Origin: Heterodera schachtii
Taxonomy: Eukaryota > Nematoda > Chromadorea > Rhabditida > Heteroderidae
Length of the DNA: 64,000 bases
Assembly (NCBI GenBank): GCA_023374025.1
Contig: SIJG01000027.1
Coordinates: forward strand, 431,252-495,251
Direction: 5' to 3'
The notes under the pieces are model-generated. The model did no database searches. It had not been told where the DNA came from and saw only the letters and a list, made by a program, of their open reading frames with translations. The translations under genes and the position numbers were made by a program. Each line of letters starts with the position of its first letter. Position 1 is the first letter of the stretch. Positions 59,300 to 64,000 of the stretch are shown here, piece after piece.

Positions 59300-60110
59300 A
59301 CGAAAAAAATAAATAAATTTATTGACTGTTCATCAAAGCTCCATTAAAACCACTCTACAACAAGATTGGTACTAACTTTTTATATTTTAAATATTTGAAT
59401 TAATATATTTTTTAAGTACCATTACATATACAAAAACTTTTCCTTTTTAAATGTTACCTTAACTATTTGAAGTTCTAAGCGATGCTATTTATTATTATTT
59501 AAAAATTAAATTATAATTGTGTTAATAAATATTTTATTTTTATCATCAAAAATATTAACAATTAATCTTTGAAGAAAATAGGAAAAATAATTTTTGATAA
59601 ATTTCTAAAATACTTTTTAATTGAGTGAACAATTTTTATGACAATTTAAAAATCGTCTCTTAAAAAAAATCAATGTAAAAGTAATAAAAGATTTAAAAAC
59701 AAATCATTATTACTCATGTCAAATTAAATATTTTATTAAATTAATTAATATATTTTTAATTTAAATTTAATTGTTATCATTTTTGTTTTAATTCTTTTTT
59801 AGCGCTTAAACTTCTTAAAAATTTTTTTATCTGTAATTATTTAAATTAAAAAAGAGTTCAAAAATTTTTCAACTTGATGTGACGTTCGAATGGCGAGAGA
59901 AAATAATATAGTAATTCTTTTCCTCATTTTTAATTTAAATGATTTTTAAAAACTTTAGATACCATTCTAAATATTAATTATCCATAAAATTAACTCATTT
60001 GTCTCTTAAACGGAAAGATAAAAGCATAAAAAAATTCAATATAATAAAACAATCATAGAAATTTTGTTTAAAAATATCTTTAAATTTTTGCATTAAGTAA
60101 AATAGTTTCG
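59300..60110. other. AT-rich gene-free stretch
   Basis: Contains the second half of the larger direct repeat (59770-59845). Nothing else assignable. Confidence 0.5.
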
Positions 60111-60111
60111 G

Positions 60112-60200
60112 ACAAAAAAGAATTTATATTTTAAGAAACTTCGCACTACGGTAACGCACTTTTATCTCACAGGCCAAGCGTTCACGCGATATGTGCCAGT
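60112..60200 (+). repeat. Cassette-like locus, flank shared with 19.5 kb
   Basis: AAAAAAGAATTTATATTTTA, then AGAA also occurs at 19493-19515. Here it is followed by ACTTCGCACTACGGTAACGC, then ACAGGCCAAGCGTTCACGCG; at 19.5 kb it is followed by unrelated sequence. A third variant of conserved flank plus different GC-richer sequence. Confidence 0.4.
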
Positions 60201-60664
60201 AGAAAATTTAAAATATATATAATTTTTATGCAAAAAATTAATCTCATTTAATAAATTCCAATGATGTTCCAATGATCACAATTCAACATAATTAAATATA
60301 TTAAATTAAAAAGTACAAAATAGTAATTAAATATTTATTATTTGAAGTGTAAGCTTGAACAAAAACCCACAAATTGCTAATATTCCTTAAAATCTTTCGA
60401 GATAAAATGGAATAAAAAAATAAATTACTAATCGATAATTGATAATTTTAAAATTGAAAAAATAAAAAAACATTAATTTAACCCATAAAAATTATTATAA
60501 TTATTATTGTTTTTTTAAATACATTTAATTTGAAAATTGGATATTTGCTAATATAATAGAAAATAAATATAAATAAATTCAAATATTTATGAAAAAATTA
60601 TCTTAAAATAATCATATTAGATCATGAAAAATAAATGAGTTTTTTTATTTAAAATCTTTTGACA

Positions 60665-61335
60665 GTATTAATGGTAAAACGGAAGTTTTTTTCAACTTCA
60701 TTTTGCGAATTATTTTTTAGTATTATGTTATAATTAACTTAATAAAAAAGTGAATAAAAAATAAAAAAATTCATAAAGAATAGGAATTATTCAACTTAAA
60801 TTAACATTAACTAAAAATGAAATTTAAATACTTTTAGAATTCTTTAATTTTTGAATATTTAATAAAAATAATTCATATATTCAAATAATAAGAGTCATAA
60901 AAAAGATAAACAAATTAATATTTAACTTTTAAACTCTTGAATTTCTTTATAAATACCAAAATTTATAGTGAAGAAAAAAAGGAATCTGTACAAGAAAATA
61001 TTTTTTTAAATAAAAGCACCAAAATTCAAAGCCTTAAAGCGGCTAATAAAAAATTTAATTAAAATCAAAGAAATCATTTAGAAAAATGAACAAAAAGTAA
61101 ATAAATGAGAAATAACTATGGCCTTTAATACTATATTCCTTCGACTGATTCGTGAGTCTTGTTCGTTTTGAGTTTTTGATCTCAAGTTAATAAATTTGTA
61201 TTTGTATTTAAATTTATATTTATTGCAATTCTACAGCAGATTGTTTTAAAAAATAAACTGATGAAAGAAAAGTTCCTTTGATATATAATTATTTAAAGCA
61301 ATTAAAAAATTAAAATTGGAACTTTATATAATATA
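60665..61335 (-). repeat. Long interspersed repeat R1, - copy
   Basis: Reverse complement of about 5610-6285; landmarks are listed there. The GC-richer block GACTCACGAATCAGTCGAAG (complement) is kept in both copies, unlike the variable cores. Confidence 0.75.
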
Positions 61336-61344
61336 CACGTTGAA

Positions 61345-61530
61345 ATTTAATCATATAATTTAAAATGCCATCCCTGCTTAATACCAGAGCAAGCTTTAAT
61401 ATACTGTTCTTCCCGACCCTCGGGTAGAGAAAATTCGGGGAAATTAGAAATAAAAAGCGAAACCCTTAAAAGGAAAACAGAATGCACCCGAGAAATAACG
61501 TAGAATTGTGCTCGAGAACGAGAGTATAAA
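61345..61530. other. GC-richer unassigned segment
   Basis: Contains TTCCCGACCCTCGGGTAGAG, whose CCGACCCTCGG part is nearly self-complementary, and GTGCTCGAGAACGAGAG. A 67-codon minus frame (61347-61550) has no motif I know. It may be a fragment of a GC-rich element end. Confidence 0.3.
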
Positions 61531-62189
61531 ATACTTAAATTAATTACCAAAAATTCTTAAATAAATTGAATAAGCATAAAAATGAAGAAATATGCAAAAA
61601 ATTAGTTATTCTTAACTGAAATTTATAAACCAATAAACTTGAACATATTTCCCATTTAAACGCTGCTAATATAGAGAAGTTCATTAAAAATATTATTATT
61701 TTTCTTATATATTAAATTGCTAAAATTAAAAATTAATTAAAATTAAATTAAAAACTATGGAAATGAATAATTTGGATGGAACAATGGAACTGGACAGAAT
61801 TGGAAACTCAGCATGGAAAAAATCAATCTATGTAAAATAAGTAAGAAAAAATTCATAAATAAAGAAACAATTATTAAAATTAAAAGTAATTATGATAATA
61901 AGTAACTTTAAGACCTTTTAGATTCAACAATTAATATTAATTGATTTTTATTTGTAATTTTTTGAATGTTTATATTAAAATATTTCCAATATTAAAATAA
62001 GGGAGCTTAGCTCGTAAATTCTTGTATTTATTCATTTTAATTTACTTTCACTTCCAAATTAAATATTTTTATAGTATAATTTAAAATAAATAATAAAAAT
62101 TCAAATATTGAAGAAGGATAAAATTATCCTATAATGTTTAAATATTATTAAAGAAAGATTTTAATTCAATAAAATTTATTTATTTTGAT

Positions 62190-62410
62190 AATTTAAAAAA
62201 ATTCAAAAGTCAAATTTAAATATTTTATTATTCTTTAATTTTTTAATTGTTTTTTAATAAAAATAATTCAAATATTTAAATAATAAAAGTCATAAAAAAA
62301 TTTATCAAATTAATATTTAACATTTAAACTACTTGAATCTAAAATATAAATGATAAACTGAATGAAGTCAGCGGAAACGCCTTGAAGAGTGAGTGCACTT
62401 TGCCGAGATG
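62190..62410 (-). repeat. Type 2 cassette with R1 tail, inverted
   Basis: On the minus strand: CCATCTCGGCAAA (62398-62410), core of 33 bases (62365-62397) starting GTGCACTCACTCTTCAAGGC, right flank TCATTCAGTTTATCATTTAT (62345-62364), then AGTTTAAATGTTAAATATT and the R1 sequence. Outside the core it follows 5002-5110 closely; inside it does not. Confidence 0.65.
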
Positions 62411-62776
62411 GAAAAAAGAAAACATTCAGAGTTAAAAAAAGCAATTCAATAAGGAAATATAAAACAAGTGTAAATAATAAATAAAATTAACACAATAACA
62501 CAAAAATATATATTAATTTAGTAAAATTTATCGTTCACAAAAAATAATATATAAAAAGAATATTTTATTTAAATTAGATTAAATATTAAAAATGAATTTA
62601 AATTAGTAACAAATTAATTACCAAAAAAACAGTGGAAACAAAAATTTTCATTAATAAGGTCTTTTGACGAGATTAAAAAATTGATAACATTTAGAGTTAA
62701 GCATGCAATTCAATGAAGCTATTTAAATAATTTATAGAGTATAAATCTTTGAATATTAATTAGACCATCATAGGCA

Positions 62777-62804
<28 letters not shown>
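62777..62804. repeat. (AT)n microsatellite
   Basis: About 14 uninterrupted AT dinucleotides. Confidence 0.95.
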
Positions 62805-62808
<4 letters not shown>

Positions 62809-63951
62809 TTTAAATAAGCAAATTTGAATTGATTGATATGCAAAAGAAGTGATATAGTTTTGATTTGTTTTTTAACGACTTTATTATTCACAAAACTCAT
62901 AGTTTAGAGCATTACCATATTCAGCACCTAAAATCATCATAGAATAGTATTTTGGAAAGTAATTGGAATAAAAATTTCTTCATAAAATTTAACAAAATTG
63001 GTTTATGATTAGTGATCAAAATATTTATAATTGAAGTAAGATTAATAAATATAATTTGTTGAACTTTGAGAACATGCAAATAAGCGACTTAAAGTTTAAG
63101 AAAAAATTATAATATTATATAATAAAAAAATAAAAATATATTTTACAGTTAAAATAGATGTATACAAATATTTTTAAAAGACAATAAAAATTAAAGAAGC
63201 ACCTCACCTCATTTCCATTTTAAATTTTTGCACAACGAGAAAAAAGAGAAATAAATCGGTTATTATAATTTATTAAAATTAAAAATTTTTTTTCTTATGG
63301 CGCCGAGCTTTCTAATCGAAGCCGAAAAGAGGAAGATGGGAGAAATTTTGGCGAAAGTTTCAATAATTTTTTAAAGAAATTTCACTATAAAGAAAATGGA
63401 ATTCAAAAACCAGCAAATTTTTCATTTTTGGACCAAAAAAACTGTTTAAAGCTCGGCATAACATTTACTATAAGCACTTAAATTGCTTCAAAAAGTTAAT
63501 CCAAAAAGAATTATTTCAAAGTTTATATTATTGTATAGCTTTTTAGTCTTTTATTTGTATTTCATTATAAATTATTGTAATTTAAAAAAGAGAAAATTAT
63601 AACTGACAAAAAACTAAAAACAAGATATAGATAAATTAATTAAATCGAATTTTCACAATTGAATCATGATAATTAAATTAAAATTCAAAATCTTTGTTTT
63701 GATTGATTAATTAAGTTGATTTTAAAAAATATAAAAAGCCAAAAAACTAATTTTGGCGTATGAACAGCGAAAAGTGTGAAACAGAATTATTGTACAAGAA
63801 TGAAAACAATCTATGAAAAGTTACTTTCGACGATTAATTAAATAGTCAAGTTATAAATAATAAATATTTAAACAAACTTAATATAATAAGTTAAAAACCA
63901 AAAGCATAATTTTTATTAACTATAATTTAAAATTATATCATTTATAATAAT
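62805..63951. other. AT-rich gene-free stretch
   Basis: A-rich DNA. A slightly richer patch at 63297-63350 (GGCGCCGAGCTTTCTAATCG) is unassigned. No gene seen. Confidence 0.55.
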
Positions 63952-64000
63952 TAAGACCGACTTTTGAGGCATATGCCTTTTTTTTCTGCGCACTTGTTCC
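63952..64000 (+). mobile_element. Start of a hAT-like family D element
   Basis: TAAGACCGACTTTTGAGGCA, then TATGCC, then CTGCGCACTTG. It is the same end sequence as the inward reading of 30757 leftward (CGACTTTTGAGGCATATGCC, CTGCGCAC). It continues beyond the window. Confidence 0.7.

Overview
The window is about 80% A+T and has the character of a repeat-rich, gene-poor stretch of a eukaryotic nuclear genome. The evidence is hAT-type elements with 8-bp target duplications, a tRNA-derived SINE with Pol III A and B boxes, a Mutator-like element with a 9-bp duplication, foldback MITEs, and long degenerate interspersed repeats. There are no operons, ribosome-binding sites, rRNAs, tRNA genes or long ORFs. 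An AT-rich invertebrate is my best guess, but no marker fixes the phylum. I found no gene I would call with confidence. What exists is a set of short GC-richer islands, each with one clean protein-like frame.

Layout. 1-6.3 kb: T-rich repeat DNA with several copies of interspersed families and a decayed hAT end (4.3-4.46 kb). 6.77-8.27 kb: two inverted-repeat elements, a 719-bp foldback built of GGATGAGTTGTC-type units and a 386-bp MITE. 8.7-18.9 kb: the densest stretch of 'type 1 cassettes' (conserved AT-rich flanks around short, unrelated GC-richer cores) plus a 454-bp tandem duplication. 19-26 kb: A/T-rich repeats with a few coding-like islands. 26.36-27.48 kb: a 1.1-kb hAT-like element with very GC-rich ends and a nested smaller element. 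28.7-30.8 kb: a tandem repeat, a coding-like island, a large palindrome and a hAT end. 32.7-37.3 kb: a 585-bp hAT-like element, a 711-bp Mutator-like element, and decayed copies. 37-44 kb: diffuse repeats. 44.9-47.3 kb: two 1-kb hAT-like elements sharing a SINE-containing core but carrying unrelated terminal arrays. 47-64 kb: A-rich repeat DNA with fragments of the same families; another element begins at about 63.95 kb and leaves the window.

Two things stand out. First, at least 13 dispersed loci share an upstream flank ending in TTTTTAATCTTG, and many also share a downstream flank resembling GCCAATACTCTTTTA. Between them lies a 10-45-nt core that differs almost completely from copy to copy. 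A second flank family (CATCTCGGCAAA ... TCATTCAGTTTATCATTTA) shows the same design. Such loci could be small-RNA (piRNA-like) genes, decayed hypervariable exons, or repeats with an unusual variable segment. Second, a GC-rich hairpin (GGCGGTGCC, loop GATA, GGCGCCGCC) is kept almost unchanged in five places while its surroundings diverge, always within or next to hAT-like elements that carry different terminal arrays.

Repeat orientation follows strand composition. Repeats are on + in T-rich blocks and on - in A-rich blocks, so much of the window seems to be inverted and direct copies of a common strand-asymmetric source. All comparisons here were made by eye; alignments, small-RNA data and database searches would be needed to settle them.
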